From Aquincolibacterium sp964606385 (GTDB lineage Bacteria > Omnitrophota > Omnitrophia > Omnitrophales > Aquincolibacteriaceae), in NCBI GenBank assembly GCA_964606385.1, contig CAZSFZ010000001.1:1-64000 (forward strand): a stretch of DNA of 64,000 nucleotides, given 5' to 3'. Below, piece after piece: positions 16,124 to 24,189 of this stretch. How positions within the stretch are numbered: the first letter of the stretch is position 1; every line of letters begins with the position of its first letter. A program made the position numbers and the translations under genes. The notes under the pieces are model-generated. The model saw only the letters and a program-made list of their open reading frames with translations. It did not search any database and was not told the origin of the DNA.

Positions 16124-18679
16124 TTAGCTTTTTTCGAACAATTTTTTCCGGTCGAGTTCAAAAACACAGACCCGGGTCCCGCCCGCCAGAGTGCCTTTTT
16201 CGATCAGGGGTTTGAAGAGCGTCATTCCCCGCCCCTGAAGGTAATATAATTGAAAGAGCACGGACCGGATAAGCCGGGCATCCGCGATCACGCTGTAAAA
16301 AGCCCCCGCGTCCTCGATCAAGAGCACCGAGACCTCCAGGCCGCTGTCCGTGTATTCTTTCTCAATCAACTTGCCCGCGTCCATATAAAAGAAACTCGCC
16401 GGATGTCCCGAGAACCCTTGCCCGGGATTCCCCAGAAAAGCCTCCCCGGCCTTAAGATCAACGCGGGCACCATTCTTGAAGATCACCGTCTCCCCTTCGC
16501 GGACCGCCTCCGGGGATACGTTCGTGTATTTCAGGAACTCCCCCGAAATGCGCATCATTTCGGAAACATAGCTCATGCCGGCGTCATCGCCCAGGATCCC
16601 GAAGATCCCTTTTGAATTCGACGGCCCTTTTTGGCGCACCGCGAGGGCTTTCCTGAAATCCCAGCGGGCGATCACGCTGACGGCAAGGTTCTGTTCGATC
16701 AGATCATTGTAGAGCAGGACATAAGACGGCGGCATCCCGCCGCGGCCGTGCGTTTTATCTAAAAGCACATTTTTCTGATCCTCGTTCATGGAGGCCGGCA
16801 GCAGCGTAAAGGCCTCTTGACGGTCCACGCGAACGATCCTGGTGATCAAGTCCACGGCATCCGGAACCTGCATGCCGGATCCCACGAGAAGCTCCAGTGC
16901 GTCGTTCCCGCCCAGGTTGAGCATCCGGAGAATGCCGGCCGCTTCACGCTCGTCTTGCGCCATCAGCGCCCGGGCCATCCAGTAAGTCTCACGAAAATGC
17001 TGGGTCCCGCCGTCCGCGATCACGGCCCGGCGCGCCACGCCCGTAATGAAATAGCCCGGCGGCCACCAACTGTCGATGATCGCGTCCTCGGGGGTCTTGA
17101 GGCGGAGTTCCACGAGCGCCTCATTCCAGACATCGTCCATGATCGGCGTGATCCCGGTCGAAACCACATGGGCCGAGATCAGGATCATGGGAGAGAACAC
17201 GAAAAAAACAAAAAGGATGGAAAAAAAACGGCTGCCCAGGATCTTTTTAGAAAAGGAGGGTAATTCCAACTTCTTCATAAAAGCTGTCAGGCTTTCGAGA
17301 AGGTGTTTCACCGCGAAGCCCGTAAAGATCGCGAGCGGCAGCACGAAAAGCACCGAAAATCTTTCCGTCTTGAGGGACATAAAAAGGATCGGGATGCTGA
17401 AAAAAACCAGGAAGAGATACCTCAAAATCTCTTGCGGATTTTTCCCCCGAAAAGCCCTGACGCCTTCCCAGAGAACGCCCAGAACCGCTAAAGCGAACGT
17501 AACATAGTTCCCGGTCAAGAAGATCAGCTTTTTAAGACCGATCCCGTTCGCTTCGCCCACGGTGAGAAAAATGTTCGGCCAGATATCGAACTTGGCCAGC
17601 GCGAAATCGTTCAGGACCGTCCAACCCGTCCGGATGGAATTGGCAAGACCCGCGGGCGTCAGGAAAAGAGCCAGAAATCCCGTGACGGCGAGCCCATAAA
17701 TCCCCAAAACCTTCAGCCCGGATACGGTCACCCCGGAGGATCCCGACCGCCGAAAGAGCGCGAAGACGGCCAGGCTCGCCAAGAGACAGCCCGGGATCAG
17801 CACCAGGATGAACGGCCACCCGGTCCAGAAAAGCGAGTAAAGCCCCGTTAAAAATGCCGCGATCACGGCACCCCAAACAAAATGCCTTTGAGGCCGGCAC
17901 AGCCCCCAAAAGAGCGACGCGAGGATAAGCATCGGGAAAATGTAATTGTAGGGGTCCGTGTCATACCATCCCAAGGCACTGCGCTGGATAAAGATCGGGG
18001 AAAGGGCCACCACCATCATCCCGGCCGTGGCGGCCGCAAGCGGAAGGTTCAACACCCGCGATAGAACGACAAAAGATAAAAGAACGATCACGGTCAGCAC
18101 GAGAGGCACATACGCTACCGCTTCCGTAAGCATGATCTTGGGATCCCAAACGCGCATCACTTTGTAGCAGAAAAGCCCGACATACGGATGAAGCGAATAG
18201 GCCTCCCAATGGCCGTGCGGCGCCCGCATCAGCGGCTGAAGGTACTGTCCTCCCCTCTGAGTGTCCGCAATGCGCCCCGTCGTAAGCAGACGTTCCGTCT
18301 GATAGAGGTAATGGTAGGGGTCCGCTTCCAGCAAATAACGGGGTCTGGCGCGGCGCGTCTTTTCAATGCTGTCGGCCATATTTTGGACGGCTTGCCGGTA
18401 CTGGGCCTGGTCCTCTTTTTTCAACCGTTCGACCTGTAACGAGACCAGTAAATCCCGTTCCGCGGCCGGGATCTGAGGGAGGTTCTTTTCAAGGGCCTTC
18501 TGGATCTGGCTCCGCATGGATTGGTCCACAGCCTCGCGGGCGAGCGACTGGGAAGAACGGAAAGAAAGCGCCAATCCTCCGTGAAGCATGTAGGTGCGGA
18601 AATAGACCGCGCCATAGGCCATGACAAGGAAAACCAGCGTCCATTTCAAAAGAGGGATCAAACGGTTCCGGATCTGCAT
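16124..18679 (-). CDS. STT3/PglB-type oligosaccharyltransferase
   Basis: An 851-residue polytopic protein that transfers a lipid-linked glycan to Asn in N-X-S/T sites of exported proteins. All signature positions of the STT3/PglB/AglB family can be followed: Asp120 in LEADPYHYLY (first-loop catalytic Asp), the GWYDTDPY motif at 238-244 (second metal site, as YDTD in PglB), TVGE at 373-376 (external loop 5 glutamate), ERF at 439-441, and DSWWPPGYFITG at 536-547 in place of WWDYG. IADGG follows as in PglB. The soluble C-terminal domain is about 330 residues. The WWPPG variant changes the sequon-binding Asp-Tyr of WWDYG, so acceptor preference may differ. The gene leads a minus-strand run with a GT2, gspK and ctpA and is divergent from another GT2. 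Some 16 kb away lies a giant protein with hundreds of N-W-S/T sites. Confidence 0.9.
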   Translation of the reverse strand: MQIRNRLIPLLKWTLVFLVMAYGAVYFRTYMLHGGLALSFRSSQSLAREAVDQSMRSQIQKALEKNLPQIPAAERDLLVSLQVERLKKEDQAQYRQAVQNMADSIEKTRRARPRYLLEADPYHYLYQTERLLTTGRIADTQRGGQYLQPLMRAPHGHWEAYSLHPYVGLFCYKVMRVWDPKIMLTEAVAYVPLVLTVIVLLSFVVLSRVLNLPLAAATAGMMVVALSPIFIQRSALGWYDTDPYNYIFPMLILASLFWGLCRPQRHFVWGAVIAAFLTGLYSLFWTGWPFILVLIPGCLLASLAVFALFRRSGSSGVTVSGLKVLGIYGLAVTGFLALFLTPAGLANSIRTGWTVLNDFALAKFDIWPNIFLTVGEANGIGLKKLIFLTGNYVTFALAVLGVLWEGVRAFRGKNPQEILRYLFLVFFSIPILFMSLKTERFSVLFVLPLAIFTGFAVKHLLESLTAFMKKLELPSFSKKILGSRFFSILFVFFVFSPMILISAHVVSTGITPIMDDVWNEALVELRLKTPEDAIIDSWWPPGYFITGVARRAVIADGGTQHFRETYWMARALMAQDEREAAGILRMLNLGGNDALELLVGSGMQVPDAVDLITRIVRVDRQEAFTLLPASMNEDQKNVLLDKTHGRGGMPPSYVLLYNDLIEQNLAVSVIARWDFRKALAVRQKGPSNSKGIFGILGDDAGMSYVSEMMRISGEFLKYTNVSPEAVREGETVIFKNGARVDLKAGEAFLGNPGQGFSGHPASFFYMDAGKLIEKEYTDSGLEVSVLLIEDAGAFYSVIADARLIRSVLFQLYYLQGRGMTLFKPLIEKGTLAGGTRVCVFELDRKKLFEKS

Positions 18680-18754
18680 TTCACCTGGCGGTTCCTGTTA
18701 AAAAACCTTGAGTTCCAAAGTGCCTGGAGCATAATAGACCAAAATCGGCCGCCT

Positions 18755-19462
18755 ATGAATCCCAAAATTCTGATCATCATCCCCGCTTTCAACGAAGCTT
18801 CCTCTCTTGCCAAATTGCTCGAGGAGATCCGGACTGCAGTTCCCGAAGCGGACCGGGTCGTGATCAATGACGGTTCCCGCGATTTGACCGAGGAAACCGC
18901 CCTGAAAGCCGGGACCCTGGTGGCCACGCTCCCTTTCAACCTGGGGATCGGAGGCGCCGTCCAGACAGGATTCCAGATCGCTCACGAGGGCGGTTATGAT
19001 GTGGCCGTTCAAGTCGACGGCGACGGCCAGCACGACCCGGCTTCTATCCGTGACCTCATCAGGCCCGTCCTGGAAGGCACACTGGACCTCTGCGTCGGCA
19101 GCCGTTTTCTGGAACATCCGACGGGCGCTTTTCAGTCCACGTTCGCGAGAAGGGCCGGGATCCGTTTTTTCTGCCGCCTGCTCGAACTGCTGACGGGGCT
19201 CTATTTAACCGATCCGACCTCAGGCTTTCGCGCGACAGGTAAAAAACTGATCGGTGTCTTCGCGGGGTTCTACCCCGTCGATTTTCCCGAACCGGAAGCG
19301 ATCAAGATCGCGAAACGGTATAGCGCCCGGATCGGTGAGATCCCGGTCCGGATGCGCAAACGGCAGGGCGGGCATTCCTCGATCCGGTATTTCGCAACAC
19401 TTTATTATATGGTCAAAGTCACGTTCGCCATTCTGATCGATCTATTGAAGAAAAAATCCTAG
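18755..19462 (+). CDS. GT2 glycosyltransferase, polyprenyl-phosphate type
   Basis: A 235-residue family 2 enzyme: ILIIIPAFNEASSLAKLLEE, RVVINDGSRDLTEE, LPFNLGIGGAVQTGF and the metal site VDGDGQHDP, then YLTDPTSGFRATGKK. This arrangement is typical of undecaprenyl-phosphate sugar transferases of the DPM1/GtrB kind. The ATG at 18755 is chosen because the upstream in-frame sequence belongs to the opposite-strand STT3 gene. A DUF2304 membrane protein follows after 10 bases, a pairing that recurs in bacterial glycan loci. It is divergent from stt3 with a 75-base shared control region, so both may be expressed together. Confidence 0.9.
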   Translation: MNPKILIIIPAFNEASSLAKLLEEIRTAVPEADRVVINDGSRDLTEETALKAGTLVATLPFNLGIGGAVQTGFQIAHEGGYDVAVQVDGDGQHDPASIRDLIRPVLEGTLDLCVGSRFLEHPTGAFQSTFARRAGIRFFCRLLELLTGLYLTDPTSGFRATGKKLIGVFAGFYPVDFPEPEAIKIAKRYSARIGEIPVRMRKRQGGHSSIRYFATLYYMVKVTFAILIDLLKKKS

Positions 19463-19472
19463 GAGAACCGCC

Positions 19473-19853
19473 ATGCAAGCCAAAACATTCGCCCTGATCA
19501 TGACCGCCCTGATCCTCTTTTTTGTGATCAACGCGATCCGCCGTCAAAAAATGTCCTTCAAATATGCCGTCGTCTGGCTCCTGCTGAGCTCCGCCACGAT
19601 CCTTTTCAGCGTTCAGGACGCGTGGCTACAGGCGATCGCCAAGTGGGCGGGGTTCGCCCTGCCGAGTAATTTTGTTTTCTTCCTGCTCCTCATCTTCGTG
19701 ATCCTCTTTTCGCTCCTCCTGACGCTTTACATTAACGAGCAGAACAGCCGCACAGAAGCCCTAGCCCAGTCGATCGCAAAATTGGACCACCGGCTTAAAA
19801 AAATCGAGGAAAAGGACGTAAAAAAAGATCCGGGGAGTTGCAGCAAGGCTTAA
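19473..19853 (+). CDS. DUF2304 membrane protein
   Basis: A 126-residue protein with three membrane helices and a charged C-terminal coiled coil (IAKLDHRLKKIEEKD). The feature INAIRRQKMSFKYAVVWLLL matches the DUF2304 pattern, in which a basic turn precedes a helix with the YA(V/L)xW core. Members are almost always encoded beside GT2 polyprenyl-phosphate transferases, as here, and are presumed to hold them at the membrane or assist lipid-sugar movement. It ends 3 bases before the convergent TPR gene, with no terminator visible between them. Confidence 0.85.
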   Translation: MQAKTFALIMTALILFFVINAIRRQKMSFKYAVVWLLLSSATILFSVQDAWLQAIAKWAGFALPSNFVFFLLLIFVILFSLLLTLYINEQNSRTEALAQSIAKLDHRLKKIEEKDVKKDPGSCSKA

Positions 19854-19856
19854 AGA

Positions 19857-20621
19857 TTATTTCTGATCGGAATCCAGAAGTAAAAAATCGTTGCCGGGCG
19901 GCGGGGCACCGGATCCCGCGTCGATCTCCTGAGGCGGTCCCGGCGGGTATTCTTCATAAGCGCCTTCAGCTTCCGCTTCGAATTTCCCGTCGAGCGATTC
20001 TCCGCGCATCGCCCCTTCCAGATAGGCGGCCAGATCTTCGCGCCCCGTATCGCGTAATTTGGAAACCGTTTCAAGCGCCATCGGGGCTTTCCCCATCTGC
20101 ACATAGGCCAGCCCCAGCCCATAATAGGCCTCGTCAAAATCCGGGAACGCCTCGATCGCCTTTTTAAAATGCTCGGCCGCCGTAACAGGGTCCTGTTTTT
20201 CGGTCAGCGTGAACCAACCAAGACCGAAATAGGCTTTGGTGTAATGGGGGTCGGCCTCCAGCGTTTTTTTGAAATTATCCGCCGCCAGTTCGGGACGGTT
20301 CGCGGGTCCGGCATAGGTAGAAGCGAGATTGAAATAGGCTTCCGCGTAATTGGGATCGTTGCGGATCGCCTGTTCGAAAGACCCGATCGCGCTCTGAACG
20401 GATTCTCCCTGCCGAAGATAGATCAGGCCGAGAAGATTATAGATCGGAGCCTGGTTCGGTTCCGTTTTGAGGATCCTTTTGAGCACTTCGATCGCCTCAT
20501 CATAACGGTCTTCCTGAAAAAATTGGATGGCCTTCTGATAATCGTTCATTTCGCCTTCCGCCGAAGCCGAAGGCGCGCCGGCAAGGATCAGGAGCAGCAA
20601 AAAACCCGAGACGCACCTCAC
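19857..20621 (-). CDS. Exported TPR protein at the end of the secretion operon
   Basis: A 254-residue protein starting at a GTG (20621) that overlaps the stop of the upstream PilO/GspM-like gene, with AAGGAGA eight bases ahead. The signal peptide is GFLLLLILAGAPSASA. Four to five TPR units follow (PIYNLLGLIYLRQGESVQSAI, AYFNLASTYAG, AYFGLGWFTLTEKQDPVTAA, AYYGLGLAYVQMGKAPMALE), then an acidic, Pro/Gly-rich tail. TPR proteins such as PilF/PilW assist secretin or pilus assembly in the envelope, and being the last gene of the pilus/secretion run supports a similar pilotin-like role. It has no lipobox that I can see at the cleavage site. Confidence 0.8.
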   Translation of the reverse strand: MRCVSGFLLLLILAGAPSASAEGEMNDYQKAIQFFQEDRYDEAIEVLKRILKTEPNQAPIYNLLGLIYLRQGESVQSAIGSFEQAIRNDPNYAEAYFNLASTYAGPANRPELAADNFKKTLEADPHYTKAYFGLGWFTLTEKQDPVTAAEHFKKAIEAFPDFDEAYYGLGLAYVQMGKAPMALETVSKLRDTGREDLAAYLEGAMRGESLDGKFEAEAEGAYEEYPPGPPQEIDAGSGAPPPGNDFLLLDSDQK

Positions 20622-21217
20622 GAGGCAATCTCCTTCGAACCCTGCAGGCCGGCCACATCTTCGGCCCCGATCAGGGTCCTGGAGATGTCGAGCGTGCACT
20701 TGATGATGTCGGAGCCCTTGGATTTGGGCCCCATTGAATAACGCTGGACCAGAAAAAGGTAATCGGATTGTTCCAGAAGATTGACGAACGAGAGCACATT
20801 CGTCAGCAATCCCTCGCAATCGATGCTTGTCTTGTAGATCGAATAACTGGGTTTTTCTTCGACGTCTCCGGGGCGGACGCTCGTGATCGTCACATTCTGC
20901 TGTTTCGCCAGGGTCTCGATCTTCTTGAGCAACGCGGCGATGATCGCTTCCTGGGTCATCTCCCCCGTGTCCAGATAGACGCTGTACTGGGCATACTCCT
21001 CCAGGATCCGGTCCCGGAAAGAAATGATCCGCTTGCTGCGTTTGATGTTCTCTTTCTGCGCCTTGCTTTCCGCTTTCATGTATTCGGTCTGGGACAGGAA
21101 CGGTCCGAGCATCAGGCTGTCCATAAGCATCACGGCAACGCATACGACCGCTGCGATAAAAAGGGCCTTCCGTCCTCCCGTCAGACTGGCAAAAAATTCT
21201 TCGAGGTTTATTTTCAT
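20618..21217 (-). CDS. PilO/GspM-like inner-membrane assembly protein
   Basis: A 199-residue bitopic protein with a short cytoplasmic N-terminus, one membrane helix (ALFIAAVVCVAVMLMDSLML), a coiled coil and a ferredoxin-like periplasmic domain ending in a strand pattern (LFLVQRYSMG, IIKCTLDISRTLI). The topology and size match PilO of type IV pili and GspM of type II secretion, which pair with PilN/GspL. The gene follows the PilM/PilN-like gene by one base. The family call rests on topology and context, since PilO/GspM sequences are poorly conserved. Confidence 0.78.
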   Translation of the reverse strand: MKINLEEFFASLTGGRKALFIAAVVCVAVMLMDSLMLGPFLSQTEYMKAESKAQKENIKRSKRIISFRDRILEEYAQYSVYLDTGEMTQEAIIAALLKKIETLAKQQNVTITSVRPGDVEEKPSYSIYKTSIDCEGLLTNVLSFVNLLEQSDYLFLVQRYSMGPKSKGSDIIKCTLDISRTLIGAEDVAGLQGSKEIAS

Positions 21218-21218
21218 A

Positions 21219-22742
21219 TCAGAATCCCTGCGCCAGCACGCATTCGATCACAAAATCCGCAACATCCTGCTTTCCCTCTTTGCGCGATTGTGTTTCTTTC
21301 GTCTCGACCGACCCGAAGCGGTTGGAATCCCTCAACTGGGTCACAAAGGCGAACACGCGCGACATGGAATTGGCGGTCCCCGTCAAGGTCACGCGGCCTT
21401 CACTATCATAATCGACCTGCGCGAAATAAACGTCATCCCCGACATAATCATTGACGATCTTGAGGACCTGGAGCTCTTTCCCGCGGCTTTCAATCAGCTT
21501 TTTGACAATCCGGTTCTTGGTGGAGATCGACTCCAGCTTTTTGGCGTCTTCATTATATTGGCGGCTCGCCGTCAGGAGCTTTTGATTGACCAGCTTTTTA
21601 AAATAAATATTGCTGCCCATGATCAGCGTTGTCAGAAAAAAGATGGCCATGATGAGAATACCGAGGCTCATGATGTCCCGGCCGCCTTCCCGGACCTGCT
21701 TCTTGATCTTGACCTCGCGCAAGAGAAGATTGATCTTGGCCTGCGCTTCATAAGCCAGCACCGAAAAAAGCTCAAAAAAGGAAAGCTGGCTTTCCTGATT
21801 GACCGCGCGCGTCGCCGCTTCATTCGCGTGGAAAAAATCCCGGTAATCGAAGGTGACCACTTCGATCTCTTTCACATGCATGCTGCCCGAGCGCCTGAGA
21901 TCGTCTTCAAGGGTCGGTAATCCTTCGAGGATCCCCGTCGCGGAGATCAATTGGATCGGTTTTCCGACCCCTTGGTCAGCATACGCCCCGATGGACTTCG
22001 TGAGCTCGCTGATAAAATCCTCCTTCGCCTGCTTGGCATTGGCACGAAGTGCGTCGGCTCCCACCGGAATATTGCGGACAAAAAGGATCTGCTCGCCTTC
22101 GATCACGGTCAGCTCCGAGTACTCTTCGCTAACATGCAATCCTCCCAAAGCCCCCTGGAGCGTTACCCCCCTTAAGGAATTGACGTAAGTCTTTACCATG
22201 CATTCGGATGCAACGACCACCTTATCGAGGCTCAGTCCGGCCTGCTCGAAAATGGCCGGAAAGCGTTCGCCGATCTTCCGGTTCACGATAAAAAGCAGGA
22301 CGCTTGTGTAGTGCTGCGCCGGAGCTTCCAGACACGAGAAATCGATCACGATCTCGTCGCGCATGTAAGGCGTGAAGCGCCCGGCCTGAAGATCGATGAT
22401 CTTCGCAATTTCCTCTTTTTCCGTGGAAGGGATATCGATATTCTTGAAAATGTATTGCTTGGGGGAAATAATGCAAAGGCCTTGAGAGGGAGAGATCTTC
22501 TGCTTCTGACAATAAGAGGCAAGCGCCTGCGCGATCTCGGCATCGCTTTTACTGTCGATCTTTTCGGCGATCACGTTCTCGATCGTGAATTTTCCCTGGC
22601 TCGTCCGCCCGCTTCCGATCTTGAGATGCTCCGCGCCGAGCGACACCACAAGCGTCACCGGAACGGGCATGAACCTGTCGAGCGGGCTCCCGCCCTTCGC
22701 CTTAGCTCCCCCGCCCGATTTTTTGGGATCTAGGAGGGACAT
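21219..22742 (-). CDS. GspL-like protein (PilM-type domain plus PilN-type membrane part)
   Basis: A 507-residue protein that reads as PilM fused to PilN, the architecture of GspL. A cytoplasmic actin-like domain comes first (TLVVSLGAEHLKIGSGR, IISPKQYIFKNIDIP, KEEIAKIIDLQAGRFTPY, VVVASECMVKTYVNSL). One membrane helix follows near residue 350-370 (LGILIMAIFFLTTLIMGSNI), then a coiled coil and a periplasmic ferredoxin-like domain (VTLTGTANSMSRVFAFVTQL). It links the cytoplasmic ATPase GspE to the periplasmic platform. Its start overlaps the end of the gspJ-like gene by 13 bases. T2SS versus T4P assignment is ambiguous by sequence. Confidence 0.85.
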   Translation of the reverse strand: MSLLDPKKSGGGAKAKGGSPLDRFMPVPVTLVVSLGAEHLKIGSGRTSQGKFTIENVIAEKIDSKSDAEIAQALASYCQKQKISPSQGLCIISPKQYIFKNIDIPSTEKEEIAKIIDLQAGRFTPYMRDEIVIDFSCLEAPAQHYTSVLLFIVNRKIGERFPAIFEQAGLSLDKVVVASECMVKTYVNSLRGVTLQGALGGLHVSEEYSELTVIEGEQILFVRNIPVGADALRANAKQAKEDFISELTKSIGAYADQGVGKPIQLISATGILEGLPTLEDDLRRSGSMHVKEIEVVTFDYRDFFHANEAATRAVNQESQLSFFELFSVLAYEAQAKINLLLREVKIKKQVREGGRDIMSLGILIMAIFFLTTLIMGSNIYFKKLVNQKLLTASRQYNEDAKKLESISTKNRIVKKLIESRGKELQVLKIVNDYVGDDVYFAQVDYDSEGRVTLTGTANSMSRVFAFVTQLRDSNRFGSVETKETQSRKEGKQDVADFVIECVLAQGF

Positions 22743-23305
22743 GCCACCCTCACCGGAAGATCGATCATACTCATCATTTTCTGGCCTTCGCCTCCCTCGA
22801 GCTCAATTGTAACCTTAACTGTCTCCGGAAAACAATTTCTATTCCACGCGGGGAACCAACGGTACCCCTTCGCGGTCGTGTCGTACGCGTAATATTCCAG
22901 TCCGAAGGACCGGACCTTGTCCAGAGCGGCGCGAAAAAGCTTCCGGTCCGCTTTGGATGTAACGGCCTCTTTGAAACTTTTCTGCAAGGAGACGAGCGTT
23001 TTACTTTTGGGATCATATTGATAGCCCACATAAACAAGGTCACGGCCCGACAGGGACGCGAAAGCAAGGCCGTCCTTCTTCCCCTGGAAACCCCACTGCG
23101 GGTCCATGAACGCGTTTCTCAATTCAGACGTGAATTTCTCCACAAAAAGGCGGGCTTTCCATTCTGACCTGTCCTTGGATCCCCGGCTCCAAAGGCGGGT
23201 TCCCTGGGCGAAGGTCGTATAGACGGCCCCTGCGAGGACCGCGGTGATCGTCACGGCGACGATCACTTCGACCAAACTAAAGCCCTGTCGTCTTCCAGCT
23301 TGCAT
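22730..23305 (-). CDS. gspJ: GspJ-like minor pseudopilin
   Basis: A 191-residue protein with a type III leader QAGRRQG cut before FSLVEVIVAVTITAVLAGAV, which includes Glu at +5. The body (RLWSRGSKDRSEWKARLFVE, LRNAFMDPQWGF, KVRSFGLEYYAYD) follows the GspJ pattern of a long helix and a beta domain. It is encoded directly after the GspI-like gene and before the GspL-like gene, the classical place of J. The start ATG at 23305 lies inside the end of gspI, a 29-base overlap; the leader is too short for a later start. Confidence 0.82.
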   Translation of the reverse strand: MQAGRRQGFSLVEVIVAVTITAVLAGAVYTTFAQGTRLWSRGSKDRSEWKARLFVEKFTSELRNAFMDPQWGFQGKKDGLAFASLSGRDLVYVGYQYDPKSKTLVSLQKSFKEAVTSKADRKLFRAALDKVRSFGLEYYAYDTTAKGYRWFPAWNRNCFPETVKVTIELEGGEGQKMMSMIDLPVRVACPS

Positions 23306-23729
23306 ACGGCACCATAAGGTAAAAAACACGGCTGATCGAGCGGCGGATCCCCCGATTCTCCCAGGATATTTTCGCTTCCGCCTCCAGCAGATTGTTATCG
23401 GGACTGATCGAACGGATATTCAGATCGTATTGGTAGGCCCGGTGTTTCCCGAGCAGCACCTCATAACGCGGCACGGACGGAAAACTTTTCGGCTTTTCCT
23501 GCAGGCGCCGCTCGGTCTCCCAGATCTTGTTCTGCAAAAGCCATTCCGCCTGGTCCCAATTCTCAATCACGCTCAGGGCCGACAGGGATCCGATGAAGAC
23601 CTTCTGGACCGCGACAATGCCGACCGCAAGGATCACCACACTTAGGAGCACCTCGATCAGCGTAAAGCCTTTTTTAAGGCGGACCGCCCCCCTCCCGCTC
23701 ATCACGTCCTTCGAAAAAGTCTTCTTCAT
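23277..23729 (-). CDS. gspI: GspI-like minor pseudopilin
   Basis: A 150-residue prepilin with leader ending in RLKKG, then FTLIEVLLSVVILAVGIVAV with Glu +5. The segment IENWDQAEWLLQNKIWETER matches the conserved part of GspI, where a helix carrying many aromatic and charged residues follows the hydrophobic stem. GspI and GspJ form part of the pseudopilus tip together with GspK, whose gene lies 9 kb away. It starts one base after gspG stops. No GspH is recognised in the run. Confidence 0.85.
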   Translation of the reverse strand: MKKTFSKDVMSGRGAVRLKKGFTLIEVLLSVVILAVGIVAVQKVFIGSLSALSVIENWDQAEWLLQNKIWETERRLQEKPKSFPSVPRYEVLLGKHRAYQYDLNIRSISPDNNLLEAEAKISWENRGIRRSISRVFYLMVPYASWKTTGL

Positions 23730-24182
23730 TTATTTGGAGGGTTCCACTCCCCAGTTCACGATATCATCTTTGGCGGATTCGGGCTTCGGATCCTTGCCCA
23801 GAGAAGAAAGATCGTAATCGTGGGGACGGCGCACTCCCGGGGACTGATATTGATAGGGCCGTTTCCAGGGATCCAGCGGTTGCTTTTCCAGATAGGGACC
23901 GTTCCAGTTCTCGGGGATCGGGGTCGTGGTCGGTTTTTGCAGGAGCGCATTGAGGCCCTGGGTCGTGGTCGGAAGAAAACCGTTATCCAGTTCATAAAGT
24001 TTGAGAGCGGTCGGGATATTCACTTCAATATCCGCCTTGGCCGCCGCCTGGCGCGCCTGTTCGGAACGCCCGGTGAGCCGCGGCACGACCATCGCCGAAA
24101 GCGTCGCGATAATGATCACGACGAGAATGATCTCCACAAGCGAAAAACCTTTTTGAGAACACGGGACCTTGTCTTTTTTCAT
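23730..24182 (-). CDS. gspG: GspG, major pseudopilin
   Basis: A 150-residue major pseudopilin. The leader KKDKVPCSQKG is cut before FSLVEIILVVIIIATLSAMV. The class signature follows: IPTALKLYELDNGFLPTTTQ, GLNALLQKPTTT, the turn ENWNGPYLEKQPLDPWKRPY and QYQSPG, and a DIVNWG terminus. This matches GspG including its calcium-loop region. The ATG at 24182 has GTGAGGG upstream; an in-frame start at 24215 would add an unlikely extension. It ends flush with gspI and begins 7 bases after gspF. Confidence 0.95.
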   Translation of the reverse strand: MKKDKVPCSQKGFSLVEIILVVIIIATLSAMVVPRLTGRSEQARQAAAKADIEVNIPTALKLYELDNGFLPTTTQGLNALLQKPTTTPIPENWNGPYLEKQPLDPWKRPYQYQSPGVRRPHDYDLSSLGKDPKPESAKDDIVNWGVEPSK

Positions 24183-24189
24183 AGAACCC

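Noticed and set aside
20624..21143. Upstream extension of the TPR protein to a 428-residue protein
   Set aside because: The extra frame lies wholly inside the PilO/GspM-like gene and is low-quality sequence; the GTG at 20621 has a signal peptide and ribosome site.
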